Made by a program: the position numbers and the translations under genes. This document shows, piece by piece, positions 22,022 to 31,881 of a stretch of DNA of 64,000 bases. Under the pieces are notes generated by a model. The model was not told where the DNA came from. It ran no database searches and saw only the letters and a list, made by a program, of their open reading frames with translations. How positions within the stretch are numbered: position 1 is the first letter of the stretch; every line of letters starts with the position of its first letter. This DNA comes from Paragorgia papillata (taxonomy: Eukaryota; Cnidaria; Anthozoa; Scleralcyonacea; Coralliidae), in assembly GCA_035771165.1 (NCBI GenBank), contig JAWNZC010000446.1, positions 1,892,783-1,956,782 of the forward strand, given 5' to 3'.

Positions 22022-22487
22022 ACACTTGTTGATTAACCGCTTTCTCGTTGGCTAAACTTTTGCCCTAGACTGAAAAAAGTTTCTATAGCGTTAACGTAAA
22101 TAAAATATATACAAAATGTCAAATGACATTTCAGACGCGTCAATAAAGAATTTTCCAAGATATTTTCTACTTTGTTTTGTAAAGGTATTCACTTGTGCAG
22201 ATTAAATAGAATATGTGGTGGTAAACCAGAAGTTAAAAAAGACGAAGCACATTTATTTACTAATTTTATTTTATTATTGCATTACTGAATGAACAACAGA
22301 CCGTTATAGCTATGCCGAATACTTATGAAACCTTCACTGTGATTACATGCAATATGCTTGAGGTTTTTATGATCTCGCTTAAAAGACTATGAGCCTAGTT
22401 GTAACTGATTGACGTGTAAAGTAATATCTTTGCATTAAATAAATGATTCATTATTAGCAGTATTTAATTAATTGAATAATTGTTATC
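22022..22487. other. 3' flank of VWC-like gene copy 1
   Basis: AT-rich non-coding sequence. TTTATT motifs near 22252-22277 give minus-strand AATAAA-type signals about 210-235 bases past the stop. Otherwise nothing seen. Confidence 0.5.
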
Positions 22488-22714
22488 TTATATTTTGATG
22501 CACTTCCATTTTGGACAGCTGCATGTGCTGTTGGGAATTAGTTCAATAGATTCTTTCTTGACTTCATCAGCTTGACAGATAACGTAATCTGGTTGACAAA
22601 GTAGTTCATTACAGGAAACTACCTTCCCTGGAAAACACATGCAACGCTTACGACAGTCATTAGAACTAAAAGTTTCACCAGGATTGTATATACGACCATT
22701 AACATCACATTGAT
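22488..22714 (-). CDS. VWC-like gene copy 1, exon 5: repeat 4 and stop
   Basis: Residues 279-352 of the cysteine-repeat protein. The acceptor is ATTTTTTTTAG, the exon enters in phase 1, and the repeat begins QCDVNGRIYNPGETFSSNDC. Ten cysteines follow the order C, then CxxxCxC (CRKRCMC), GKVVSC, LLC, IC and finally CSCPKWKC, a VWC-like layout. It ends KCIKI and stop. The domain boundary coincides with the exon, as in all four repeats. Confidence 0.85.
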
Positions 22715-22925
22715 CTAAAAAAAATACAGATATTGGTATTATTAAAAATAATAGGTTTTGGCGGGCGTCTGCCTGCCCCCTCTCTTTTTCCCAGATCAAG
22801 TTTTTAAAAGTAGGTTCATAAATGGAAATATAATATAATATATATATATACATGTATATATATTAAATAAAATCGAAATATAATATATATATATACATAA
22901 TAATTTGAATAGTACGTGCGTTTTT

Positions 22926-22979
<54 letters not shown>

Positions 22980-23297
22980 ATATAAAATACAATAATTTGA
23001 ATAGTACGTGCGTTTTTATTGGTGATAGCCATGATCTATAAAAGGACAGATGCACAGATTACGTCACTGACGTGGTCTGATTTCTCTAAACCAATCACGG
23101 ACGTCACTGCAACACCACGAGCCAATGACGTTGCCTGATTTGTATAGATCATGGATCATGTCAGATGAAGTGATTTATCTTTTTCAATGCCCCAAAAATT
23201 CGCCGGGAAAATTTAATGTTTGTTAAAACATAATTTTTCTATTTGTATAAAAATTATTAATCTTTTAGTAGTAATTACTAATTTTTTATTGTATAAA

Positions 23298-23457
23298 ACA
23301 AATAGATTCCAATTTTTTGTTGTTTGTTCAGTTATAGATGCACAGAGGACGTCACAACGTGGTAAGAACATCAGTGACCCACTCGACTGCGTCTCGTGGG
23401 CCACTTTTTTGTTTTTACCTGTGACGTCATCTGCGCATCTATAACTGAACAGACAAC
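23298..23457. mobile_element. Foldback MITE with GACGTCAC arms, copy 1a
   Basis: The left arm contains GTTCAGTTATAGATGCACAG and GACGTCACAACGTGGTAA. The right arm carries the inverse (GTGACGTCATCTGCGCATCT, then ATAACTGAAC). The loop reads CCCACTCGACTGCGTCTCGT. The motif GACGTCA inside the arms is a CRE-like palindrome. Confidence 0.8.
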
Positions 23458-24380
23458 ATATATACAACTATAAAATTAAAAATTAATTGTCTTCAGAATT
23501 CTTTTTTCAAAATGCAAGAAATGCCATTTCACTGACTTTAGATTCTAAAACTTCCCGGAGCAGCATGCCCCAGACCCACTAGATGTTTCTCACGCTTTTT
23601 GACGCACAACTGCCCGCAGACTTTCTACATCTGTCTTAAGTGCTGTAGAATTAATTCAAGTTAAAGAAATATTGTTTAATATCTGTATTAAATACATTTT
23701 TACATATTACAATTTGCTATATATGTACAAGTTGGTCGACTGTACCTGGAAGGGGATCTTTTGCGTTTTTGTACACCTGTCCAACCACTATATATGTAAA
23801 TAACAAAAAAAATGAGTAAACTCCCTAATTAACGGGGTTAAGATCCAGTTGCGTTTTTTTAAAAAAGAACATGTCACTTAATTTCTTAAATTGTCAAAAC
23901 AAAATTTTTTTATCTCCCGCTCCAAATTTTTTTACAAACGAGTTTTCCAGTTTATTTTTTTAGAACATAAAATCCATATCTTCTCGCCACCATGTAATAT
24001 CCCTTTATATACATTTCGCCAACTAAAGTATGTGCCGTCCAGCTCTTTTGGAGGACTAAATAAAATATGCACGAGTGCTATAGTATACATGCAGTACTGT
24101 ATAATAATAATGTTTTTGAAATCTTTTCACATAATTCAATTATGATTGATATTTTACTAATTTTCTGCAATAACGTTTCTCAGGGATACATATTTCCATA
24201 TATGTATTTATACAATACCCTGGTTGCTATGCGTGTTTTCAATGGTTGTTGGCCATGATCTATTAGAGGACAGACACATGGTCACGTCAGATCACATCAG
24301 CTGACTAGCTTTTTTCCTTCCTCATGCCCCAAAATCCGGCAAGAATTTCGACAAAAACTTTAAAATTTTTATTGTATAAA

Positions 24381-24399
24381 ACAAATAGATTCCATTTTT

Positions 24400-24430
<31 letters not shown>

Positions 24431-24590
24431 CTGTTCAGTTATAGATGCACAGAAGACGTCACAACGTGGTAAGAACATCAGTGACCCACTCGACTGCGTC
24501 TCGTGGGCCACTTTTTTGTTCTTACAACGTTGTGACGTTATCTGTGCATCTATAACTGAACAGACAACGGCAAAATGGAATCTATTTGTT
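24381..24590. mobile_element. Foldback MITE with GACGTCAC arms, copy 1b
   Basis: More complete than 1a: outer ends ACAAATAGATTCCATTTTTT and its inverse at 24590. A (TTG)n stretch at 24402-24430 is expanded relative to copy 2 (52334-52522). No target duplication identified. Confidence 0.82.
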
Positions 24591-24591
24591 A

Positions 24592-24592
24592 A

Positions 24593-24654
<62 letters not shown>

Positions 24655-24660
24655 GTGTGT
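24592..24660. repeat. (GTATAT)n microsatellite
   Basis: Hexamer GTATAT array directly abutting the MITE end. The counterpart in copy 2 is at 52524-52618. Confidence 0.9.
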
Positions 24661-24708
24661 ATAATTATGTGTGTGTATATGTATATCAATCTAAAAATTA
24701 ACAAATAC

Positions 24709-24942
24709 CATTATTTTGTGCTCTTTTCACACACTTCCAACTTTCGCAAGTACAGTTACTATTGGCAACATTTCGCGAGGACAGAATTGCATCCTCATCA
24801 GTTTGACAGGAAATTCCTTCTGGTAAACAAATAGGTTTACAGAAAACATGATCTCCTGGAAGACATGTGCACTGACCAGAGCAGTCCGCAGAAATAAAGT
24901 GATCACCAGCCTTGTAGGAACGTCCGTCAAAATAACACTCAT
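24709..24942 (-). CDS. VWC-like gene copy 1, exon 4: repeat 3
   Basis: Residues 201-277, phase 1 at both ends, acceptor CTTATTTTAG and donor AATG|GTATTTG. It reads ECYFDGRSYKAGDHFISADC, then SGQCTCLPGDHVFCKPIC and ends CTCESWKCVKRAQNN. Ten cysteines are in the same arrangement as the other repeats. If the weak GTATTT donor were skipped, the frame would stop three codons later (GIC stop), so a shorter isoform ending after this repeat is possible. Copy 2 has Asn where this has His in the GDHF motif. Confidence 0.84.
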
Positions 24943-25534
24943 CTAAAATAAGATAACAAAAATATGAAACTTTGTAGAACATGCAACTGTTAAAAAGGTG
25001 TGCTTCAAACGTATTGGGTCTCCTATATAGGCGTTCACTAGGGCTCCTGGCAAAGTGCAGAAGTTTCCTCCGCAGAGGCTCTATACCACGCGAGCAAAGA
25101 TGGGAGTGAGCCCAGGAAGAACAGATCGAAGGCGCTGAAGTTTAGTTTTTTGCTGCTTTTTTCATGTTAATGATCATATATACGGTCACTCGGTCAGGAG
25201 TCTAACATATACATTTCGCCAACTAAAGTATGTGCTGTCCAGATTCTTTTAGAGGAAGACAAAATAAAATATCCGTGAGTGCTATATTATATCTGTTCCT
25301 GACCAACAACTTGTTACCGCTCAACTTGTTTATTATATCATCAATCGCATTGCCAAAAAAATAGAATGCCTATTTCCCATTTTTAAATATAAGACTAGTC
25401 AAGTCACTTTTAACAGATTTAGCATTAAATGTAATTTATGGATAATAGCATTGTTTAAAAAGCGATTCGAAAACGCGTAGCAATTATTCGTTGTATAACT
25501 GTATATAGATAACTTTTTAATTTGTAGTACTAAC
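24943..25534 (-). other. VWC-like gene copy 1, intron 3
   Basis: Contains TTTCCTCCGCAGAGGCTCTA (about 25062-25082), a motif that recurs near 3264 and in variant form at 42907-43026, and otherwise AT-rich sequence. Confidence 0.6.
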
Positions 25535-25777
25535 CTTTAACTGGAAGAGCTTTGCACGCTTTTACTTTACATTTACACTTGTCATGATTGTAATTAACAG
25601 GTACTTCTACTTGTATTTCTGAAAAATCTGGTGGACAAGGCTGTTCCTGAGGACATAAAGAAACACACCGTGTTTGGCCTTTTTTGTAACAACGGCAAAG
25701 TTTAGTACAGTTTCTGATAAACTCCTCTCCTGGTTTGTAATACTTATTGCCTTCCAAACAATTGTCGGTCTTTGTAA
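25535..25777 (-). CDS. VWC-like gene copy 1, exon 3: repeat 2
   Basis: Residues 120-199, phase 1 in and out, acceptor TTTTTATTATTAG and donor AAAG|GTTAGT. It reads TKTDNCLEGNKYYKPGEEFI, then the CTKLCRCYKKGQTRC core, QEQPCPPDF and a basic end DKCKCKVKACKALPVK. Ten cysteines. The predicted peptide is the same in copy 2. Confidence 0.86.
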
Positions 25778-26132
25778 CTAATAATAAAAAAATAGAAATG
25801 ATATAAATATAATTAAATTATACGGCAACATGCATTAACCATAAATAATTACAGAATATGATATTTGTTTGTTTTGCCAGTAAGTTGGGTAATTTTGTAT
25901 CGGTATATGGTTGCTTAGTTGTTGGGCTAGTCTTGGTTTTGGTTGGTTGTTTGGTTATTTTCTGGTAATTGGTTGTAGTTTCTTGGGTTTAGTTGATTGT
26001 TACTGTAGTTTTCTGGTTTCATCGTACGTTTTGCCATTTCGTTCTTTTGTCGCTGTTTGTTTGTTTGTTTGTTTGTTTGTTTGATTGTTTAGTTGTTTAC
26101 ATGGTTGTTTGTAATGAACTACGGCTACCTAC
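25778..26132 (-). other. VWC-like gene copy 1, intron 2 with (GTTT)n
   Basis: T/G-rich intron with a short (GTTT)n run at about 26055-26085, expanded to about twenty units in copy 2 (53978-54062). Confidence 0.75.
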
Positions 26133-26426
26133 CGTTGTTGCTTAGTGGTTTGCATAGGACTTTTTTACAAAAACAATTCTTGTCTTTTGCTCCAGAAAAT
26201 AAAAATGTTTTTTTACTATCCACGGACCCACTAAGTTCCATTATCTCTTCACGTTTATAACCAATAGGACACTTTTTTATTGTGCTGGGACAGAAGGGGA
26301 CACAACCAAGATGTGCGTCGTGGGTACAAATACATTTTGACAAACAATCAACAGTTGTAAATGTGCTATTAATCACGTAGTTAGTTCCATCCGCTGTAGC
26401 ACAGCATAATGACGGTAGCAACGCAT
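26133..26426 (-). CDS. VWC-like gene copy 1, exon 2: repeat 1
   Basis: Residues 22-118, phase 1 at both ends (acceptor TTATTATTACTAG, donor AACG|GTAGGT). It reads ALLPSLCCATADGTNYVINS, then DCLSKCICTHDAHLGCVPFC, KKCPIGYKREE and, after an acidic/hydroxyl-rich insert, KNCFCKKVLC. It has one cysteine more than the other repeats (CC at the start) and a longer segment before the last cysteine pair. A frame with an upstream in-frame Met-like codon (MLTNVF) extends into the intron and is not needed once the signal exon is found. Confidence 0.86.
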
Positions 26427-26545
26427 CTAGTAATAATAAGAAGACATTTGTTAACAAATGAGGCTAACGATCGTTTACGTCATACTTCCCAAGTGGTGCA
26501 AACGGATCAATTTCCATAAGTGATATCCCGAATTCTGAATATGAT

Positions 26546-26573
26546 TAAACTTCTAACCCTAATCCCAACCCTG
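26546..26573. repeat. Short telomere-like tract
   Basis: CTAACCCTAATCCCAACCCT followed by GACCCTAACC, i.e. degenerate CCCTAA units. Too short and too diverged to be more than a relic, and present in both duplicate copies. Confidence 0.5.
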
Positions 26574-26581
26574 ACCCTAAC

Positions 26582-26906
26582 CACAGAACAGAAATACGAC
26601 CAGAAGTCCAACTCGCGTCAGAACCTTTGAAGTTTCTATCCTGGCGCATGTCGCCTCGCGCATCTTGATTCCTCGCCATCCTACGCAATCCTGGCAATTT
26701 CCCCCAGCAGTTTGGACCTACAAAAGAAGGTTAAAACTGCCGGGGGAACTTGCCAGGATTGCGTAGGATGGCGTAGGATGGCGTAGGACATTGCGTAGGA
26801 TCGCCTAAGATGGCGTTGGATGGCGTAAAATATCGCGCCTGCGCATTAAAGAAATGCGGACAAGTTGTCACGCGAGTTGGACTTCTGGTCGTATTTCTAT
26901 TCTGTG
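26582..26906. mobile_element. MITE with CACAGAAYAGAAATACGACC ends, copy 1
   Basis: TIRs of about 36 bp run from CACAGAACAG into CCAACTCGCGT. The interior contains GCGTAGGATG-type 10-bp repeats in both orientations and a GTTTGGACC/GGTTAAAACTGC core. Counterpart at 54562-54886. Confidence 0.8.
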
Positions 26907-26949
26907 CCCTAACGGTCACAATAATCAGTTTATTTTTACCGTAAAACGT

Positions 26950-27058
26950 GGGTGGATTACGCCATCCAATACGCCATCATTCTAATTAAAGTTTGTACAG
27001 AACTGAACACCATTATACGCCATCCACTACGCCATTCAATACGCCATTCATGGCGGGT
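26950..27058 (+). repeat. Degenerate TACGCCATYC decamer repeats
   Basis: Several spaced copies of ACGCCATCCA and ACGCCATTCA, like the repeats inside the preceding MITE in opposite orientation. Confidence 0.6.
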
Positions 27059-27170
27059 AATGAGAATTTACGCTTTTTATTTGGATTAATTTTAACGTTT
27101 AATTTATTTTTGACGGGTTATTTTAGTGGTGGTTGTTTTATATATTTAGTAGTGACATACATTTAACAAA

Positions 27171-27320
27171 TAGAAAACATTTTCCGTGTTCCTATAGAGT
27201 TATAGCAACACTTGTGGATGTTTGGAAGAACTCGAAATAGTGTGTAATTTCTCGTTCTCCCAAACTTTCCCTCGTGTCATAGTCTATTACACGGAAAATG
27301 TTTTCTATTTCTTAAATGTA
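27171..27320. mobile_element. Foldback MITE with ACATTTTCCGTGT arms
   Basis: AAATAGAAAACATTTTCCGT at the left is mirrored by ACGGAAAATGTTTTCTATTT at the right, and weaker complementarity continues inward. Counterpart at about 55162-55313. Confidence 0.78.
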
Positions 27321-27342
27321 TGTCACTTCCCGTAGTTTATGT

Positions 27343-27925
27343 TTTATTTTTATTTTATTTATTACGTTTTGCCACATTGGTATAATATAGATAATAAGTA
27401 CATAGGTGTATTGTGTGAGTGAGTGTGCTTTAAGTAATTAGATTTCAGTAAAGTTAATAATAATAAAATAAAAAATAAGTAAATTTACAATTAAATCACA
27501 ATAACAAATTTACAATTACGTGGCAGGGTGCCCACAACAGCTTAATGCCAATTACTGCGGTCCCAGGTAAATAAGTAAATAATAATAATAATTATTATAA
27601 TAATTATAATAATAATAATAATAATAATAATATAAGTTTCAGACATCAGATGCAGCAACGGATCGCTTCGTTGAGACCTCGGGTTGAGTTGCATTTTGTG
27701 CAAATCGATTTCCATGATCTGGGGTCTTCAGGGTTGTAAATTTGAAGTACTGCTGCTATGTAGTAGGACAGGAGGTTGCTTTTAAAACTGGAGAAAGCGG
27801 TCCCTTTTACACGTAACTGGGATGGTAAAGTGTTCCAAGTCCTGCACATTCTTGTAATATAGGAACGTTGGAAAGTAAGAGTTTTACATTTTCGCGGGCG
27901 AAACTGTAAGATGTCAGGAGTCGAG
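27343..27925 (-). mobile_element. 5'-truncated L2/CR1-like retroelement, private to copy 1
   Basis: Absent from the matching site in copy 2 (near 55339). Flanked by ATGT (27339-27342 and 27926-27929), a possible short target duplication. On the minus strand it carries the end of a reverse transcriptase ORF and an A-rich 3' end (TAATAAATAAAATAAAAATA). An (AAT)n tract lies at about 27583-27632. Confidence 0.8.
27646..27849 (-). pseudogene. C-terminal fragment of L2/CR1-like reverse transcriptase
   Basis: Reads CRTWNTLPSQLRVKGTAFSS, then SNLLSYY and YNPEDPRSWKSICTKCN, the characteristic C-terminal tail of a large L2/CR1-type family. No catalytic region is left. Confidence 0.85.
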
Positions 27926-28155
27926 ATGTGACGTCATTTCGGGAATTTATATGGAGTCGATCACGCAAACAATGTTAATGTTTTCCTAAAGGACATGACT
28001 GAACTCGGTCGACTATAATACGAAGTGACAGATTATACACCCATGCACTAATGTAAACACACCTTAATCAGGCCATTTTGGGGATACATTAAAGTGCTTA
28101 TGAAACGAAATTTCAGTTTTTAAGACTGTTTTTGGAAGAACACTAAAAATCCCGG

Positions 28156-28554
28156 CATTCTTGATCCGTTATTGGCTATGCAATTTGACCAATTACGTCA
28201 CACGTTGTATGTGAGAGAAAACGGAAAATCAGTCATATCTTTGGATTGGTTTAACTACACGAAACCACACATTGCAGATGTAATCAGACCATACCCCAGC
28301 CTATATAGGCATAGGCTTTTGCGTGGCTCATGAGCTGTGGCCCATGGGACTACCCCCTTCAAATATATAGCCCCAGGCCCTCAAATAGTAAATAGAAGGC
28401 CTATATCTAGGCTGACCATACCCCATAGAACTTGAATTTCAACGTTTGATTCAGTGTAGTTAAACCATTCCAAAGATATGACTGCATGATTTTCCTTTTC
28501 GCCAACAACGTGTGACGTCATTGCTAAAATTGCATAGCCAATAACTCAAGAATG
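28156..28554. mobile_element. Foldback MITE, copy 1
   Basis: CATTCTTGATCCGTTATTGG at the left is mirrored by CCAATAACTCAAGAATG at 28538-28554. An inner pair (AGTCATATCTTTGGATTGG and CCATTCCAAAGATATGACT) confirms the fold. The centre holds GCCTATATAGGCATAGGC. Copy 2 counterpart 55570-55977. Confidence 0.78.
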
Positions 28555-29092
28555 GGATAAGATTTGAAAGGCGTGTAAAAAACACAATCTTATGAACATT
28601 AAGACTATAACAATGATACAACTCAGAAGCAATATCAAGCCCGGAAATACCCAAAATGGGATGTTCCTGATATTTGGAGCTGTCTATATTGCGCCACTTA
28701 ATCAGAACAATTGATGTTCTTATATGAGTTCTGCATTTTTAAGAAGTACTATTACCTATTATTTATGCTGAAAAAATGACGAGGAAAATCATGGAAAGAA
28801 TCCCTATAACAGAGCCAAACATTTTCATTTTTTCTCCAATATTTTATGTATACAACTATAGAAGTTAGCCCACTGCTGCAATATCGCCATACTTAACTCT
28901 TTTGCTAGCATAGTACTCTTCTTGACGAGTATTCATCGAGTGTAGAATAATCTGGTGTTAGGCCAGAGTAAAATAATATAACATGTCAAGAACGGCGGAA
29001 CAGGGGGGCTATAGCTCCCTCCCAATAAAATATCTTCCGCCGCCGCTGTTTAAATAAAATTCAATGGTGACAGTAATAATTAACAATTATTC

Positions 29093-29179
29093 GCCGAAGG
29101 CGAGATCGGTGAATAATAACCGAGACGAAGTCGAGGTTATTATTCACCGATATTCACTGAGCCTGAGACGAATAATTGT
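29093..29179. repeat. Palindrome centred on GACGAAGTC, copy 1
   Basis: GGTGAATAATAACCGAGACG mirrored by CGAGGTTATTATTCACCGAT, with outer CAATTATTCG and CGAATAATTG. A larger inverted pair (GGTGATTAT near 29298 and ATAATCACC near 29354) follows it. Confidence 0.75.
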
Positions 29180-30239
29180 TTTAGTATAAATACACATTTT
29201 CGTACTTTTAGGAACAACATTTTCTTTAAAATTGTTAATTTCCTCGTCTGTCGCATTGACAACTTGGCTGGCGGCCATTTTGGATAAACGCTGTAGGTGA
29301 TTATCTATTACTTAATCCGAAGTAACTCGACCAATCAGCGCGCGCGATTTTCTATAATCACCTGTGTATTTACAATAAAGGGTTATATTATGAGAAGTTT
29401 AACTTTTGCAGCAAGGGGGCTAAGCCCTCCCCTCCACCTCCAATACAAAATATCTTCCGCCGCCAATGTTTAAATAAAATTCAATGGTGGCATGGCAGTA
29501 AAGGGTTATATTGAGAGAAGTTTTAACTCTTTCACTGCCAGAGTTCTTCAACGAGTAAATCGTCTGACAGAGTAAAATATATAAATCTGCCGTAATTGAC
29601 AAAATAAAAGGATGTGAAAGGAGTAAGTAATAATATCTGATGCACGGTGCTACATCAAATAAGTATCGAATTTGGATAAGTATGCGTCCGTCGTCGAGGA
29701 GGGCGGCGTCCGAAAGTCAAGTGCATGGCGACCAACTTGACTAATATCAACATTTAATTATTTTGCAACATCGATTTATTTCAAAAATGCGTGAGAAATA
29801 TTAATCAAATTTAACTTTATATTTTTTACCCGTTTATCCAAAACAAAACTATTATTTTTTGTATTGTTTTATTCTTCACAACCCACTTAGATTAGCTTAT
29901 GCTATTCACGGATGTTGCATGTAATAAAGTTTTGAAAATATTTAAAAAAGCTGAAAACTATTAGAACTGATTTTTGTTTGTGTACTTTCTCTGTACAAGT
30001 CCGCATTTTACAAATCCGATCCAGTCCGCGACTCTGCGTTTTACTGATAATGTCAAAATGCTCTTAAAAATAGGTCGATAAACTAAACAACATTTCAAGG
30101 TTGAATATAAAATCAAAAGTTAAATTAAAATGTTACTGATATATACACTATTTGTATGGGTTGCGGAGTAACCATATATATACTATTAAGAAAATATTAA
30201 GAACTCAGTTATAATGTATGTCATCATTATACAGTAAAA

Positions 30240-30380
30240 ACCCGCTAACAAGAACTTTCAACTATAAGAACCTCAGGCTGAAATTAAGAATTTGTTTATA
30301 TAAGAACATATAAGAATATAATAACCTACCCCAGGCTGATTTGGTAAAATGTAGGTTCTTGTTAGCGGATTTTTACTGTA
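30240..30380. mobile_element. Tc1/mariner-type MITE, copy 1
   Basis: Ends TACAGTAAAAACCCGCTAAC and TTAGCGGATTTTTACTGTA are inverse, with terminal TA as expected for a TA target duplication. The interior repeats TATAAGAAC. Counterpart 57609-57759. Confidence 0.85.
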
Positions 30381-30529
30381 TGCGTAAAGTATATTATACT
30401 ATTATACATTTTGTAACTCAGCTGCCCCGTATAGTCAGGCGTCTTTTTGTCGGGGAGAAGGGAGTGTCGCGTGAAGGGGGATGACGGGAAGAAGTCGGGT
30501 CTCAGTCTAGTAGATCTGCCTCTACATAC

Positions 30530-30590
30530 CTGAACGTGCGACTGACCACACCAGAATACTGATGACTGTTAGAATGCTTCCAAAAATCAT
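30530..30590 (-). CDS. VWC-like gene copy 1, exon 1: signal peptide and gene start
   Basis: First coding exon of a 352-residue secreted protein. The ATG at 30588-30590 opens MIFGSILTVISILVWSVARS, a 20-residue signal peptide, and the exon ends in phase 1 at donor G|GTATGT, matching the phase-1 acceptor of exon 2 (joint codon Asp). The acceptor ATATCTTTTAG just upstream (exon from 30596) shows that a 5' non-coding exon precedes. The gene then has four ten-cysteine VWC-like repeats, one per exon, all introns phase 1 (26133-26426, 25535-25777, 24709-24942, 22488-22714). Likely secreted. VWC repeats commonly bind growth factors or matrix proteins, but the ligand here is unknown. An antistasin-like or other cystine-knot assignment is possible. 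Near-identical copy at 57909-50491. Confidence 0.75.
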
Positions 30591-31117
30591 TTCGAGCTAA
30601 AAGATATAATTGTGTAAGAATCAATTTCATGGACATAATAAATGTATAATTATGTTTTGCTTCGATATATATTCACAAAACATCAGATTTTCGCCAGCAA
30701 ATGCACACCTAAACATTTTACGTTGGTCAATACTAGAAGGAAGTTCTTACTAAATATTGTGGATAGACGGATAGCCAACCAAGGGCAACATGTGGATAGA
30801 TTGTAAACGAAATCAGAAATGTGAAATAAATATCAGAGATGTATTTCCTTCCATTGTTGACGATACGGCCGGTTGCACACACGAAGCACTTAAAAATGGC
30901 CAGTTTTCTAGCCGTATTTTGTTATTAGTTCCATGAATTGGAGCTTAAAAACAATTTCAGAAATTATTTAATAAATATTTTTACAAATGGCCCGACAGAA
31001 TTTAATGTCCCATTATTATAGATACTACTTGTAGTTTGTTATTTATGTTTACTGTATTAAATGCAGACGCGCTATCAATACTATATGAGCCTATATGGCA
31101 AATATCTATATACTTAC

Positions 31118-31350
31118 CAGTATATATCAATAAAAGAATGTTAAAGAGCCAACCCTGCAATAAATAGCACCAAGCTGTTCTCAAGCTGAAGACGAAACTC
31201 TTGTGTGAAACTTGCGCAAACTGTGAGACTATTTATACCCGCGAGAAAATTATAAAACCAACTTATGCCAAACCGCATTTGAAGGAGTACTTGAAGAGCA
31301 TTGACTGATAAGGTCAATTTCCTTTCAGTATGTAAAATAGCAATCAACAA
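31118..31350 (-). other. Candidate 5' non-coding exon of VWC-like gene copy 1
   Basis: A strong donor CTG|GTAAGTATA lies at 31116-31118 on the minus strand, about 520 bases upstream of the signal exon, and is conserved at 58515 in copy 2. The 5' end is not defined. An open frame into this donor lacks an ATG (only TTG), so it is best read as UTR. Confidence 0.4.
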
Positions 31351-31457
31351 GTAGGTGTGACTGAGGTCGAATTCCGGATTAACCTAAACTAGGATTATAA
31401 TACAATAAACGGAAAGACGCATTGGAATTTTCGTGGGAAGCTGTATTATAGGATATA

Positions 31458-31872
31458 AATGGGGTTATGCAATAACCAAGGTTAACAGCTAGGTAACCAG
31501 GCTTCGATACGTCGGCACGTCACGTGGCCGAGGGGGGGCTAGGTAAGGTGAGCGTGATAGAGCATTTGGTATCAGTTATCGTGTTACGCGAAGCAAGACC
31601 GACTGGAGGAAAGCAAAATCTTTTCTTCTTTTTTTCCCTTGATTCGTTGTTTCACTTGGTTCTCCTACTCAATTATGTTCTCTTAAATTTTCCACCAATT
31701 GTTAGTTGGTGTGAAAGTGTTAGTTCTTCGGGGGGTGGTGGTCAGCTCAAGATACCACTTGCATGGATCTTATCCTGAGTCCAAGTAAACAGTATTCGTC
31801 CCAGGCCACCCCTCGGTCAGCTGAGCTAACACCTAACCATCCAAACGGGTAAGTATGGTGGAGTAAGGTGTT
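31458..31872. other. Copy 1-specific 415 bp
   Basis: Present only in copy 1, between GGATATAA and the 9-bp-TSD element. No TIR or coding frame recognised. Either an insertion here or a deletion in copy 2 (short homology TAATG/TAAATG at the edges). Confidence 0.5.
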
Positions 31873-31881
31873 AATGATACC

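Larger units (their letters stand above)
22715..24708 (-). other. VWC-like gene copy 1, intron 4
   Basis: Two-kilobase intron with (TA)n tracts around 22840-22985, a CRE-containing foldback at 23298-23457, a second one at 24381-24590 and a (GTATAT)n tract at 24592-24660. The short frames here (for example 23213-23467) come from these repeats. Confidence 0.7.
26427..30529 (-). other. VWC-like gene copy 1, intron 1 (4.1 kb, MITE-rich)
   Basis: Holds a telomere-like stretch, five or more foldback MITEs and a private retroelement fragment (entries below). The small frames in this intron (for example 28460-28654, 29420-29602) lie in MITE arms and show no domain. Confidence 0.7.

Noticed and set aside
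26133..26457. MLTNVFLLLLDALLPSL as an alternative signal peptide at VWC exon 2
   Set aside because: It looks hydrophobic, but MLTNVFLLLL lies upstream of the TTACTAG acceptor, and the true signal exon joins in phase at that acceptor. It cannot be wholly excluded as an alternative start.
26546..26573. Interstitial telomere array
   Set aside because: Just a few degenerate CCCTAA units; too short for more than a passing mention.
31118..31184. Alternative signal-peptide exon (frame ending in a good donor)
   Set aside because: The hydrophobic frame starts only at TTG, there is no ATG in frame, and an ATG-started signal exon with correct phase exists at 30530.
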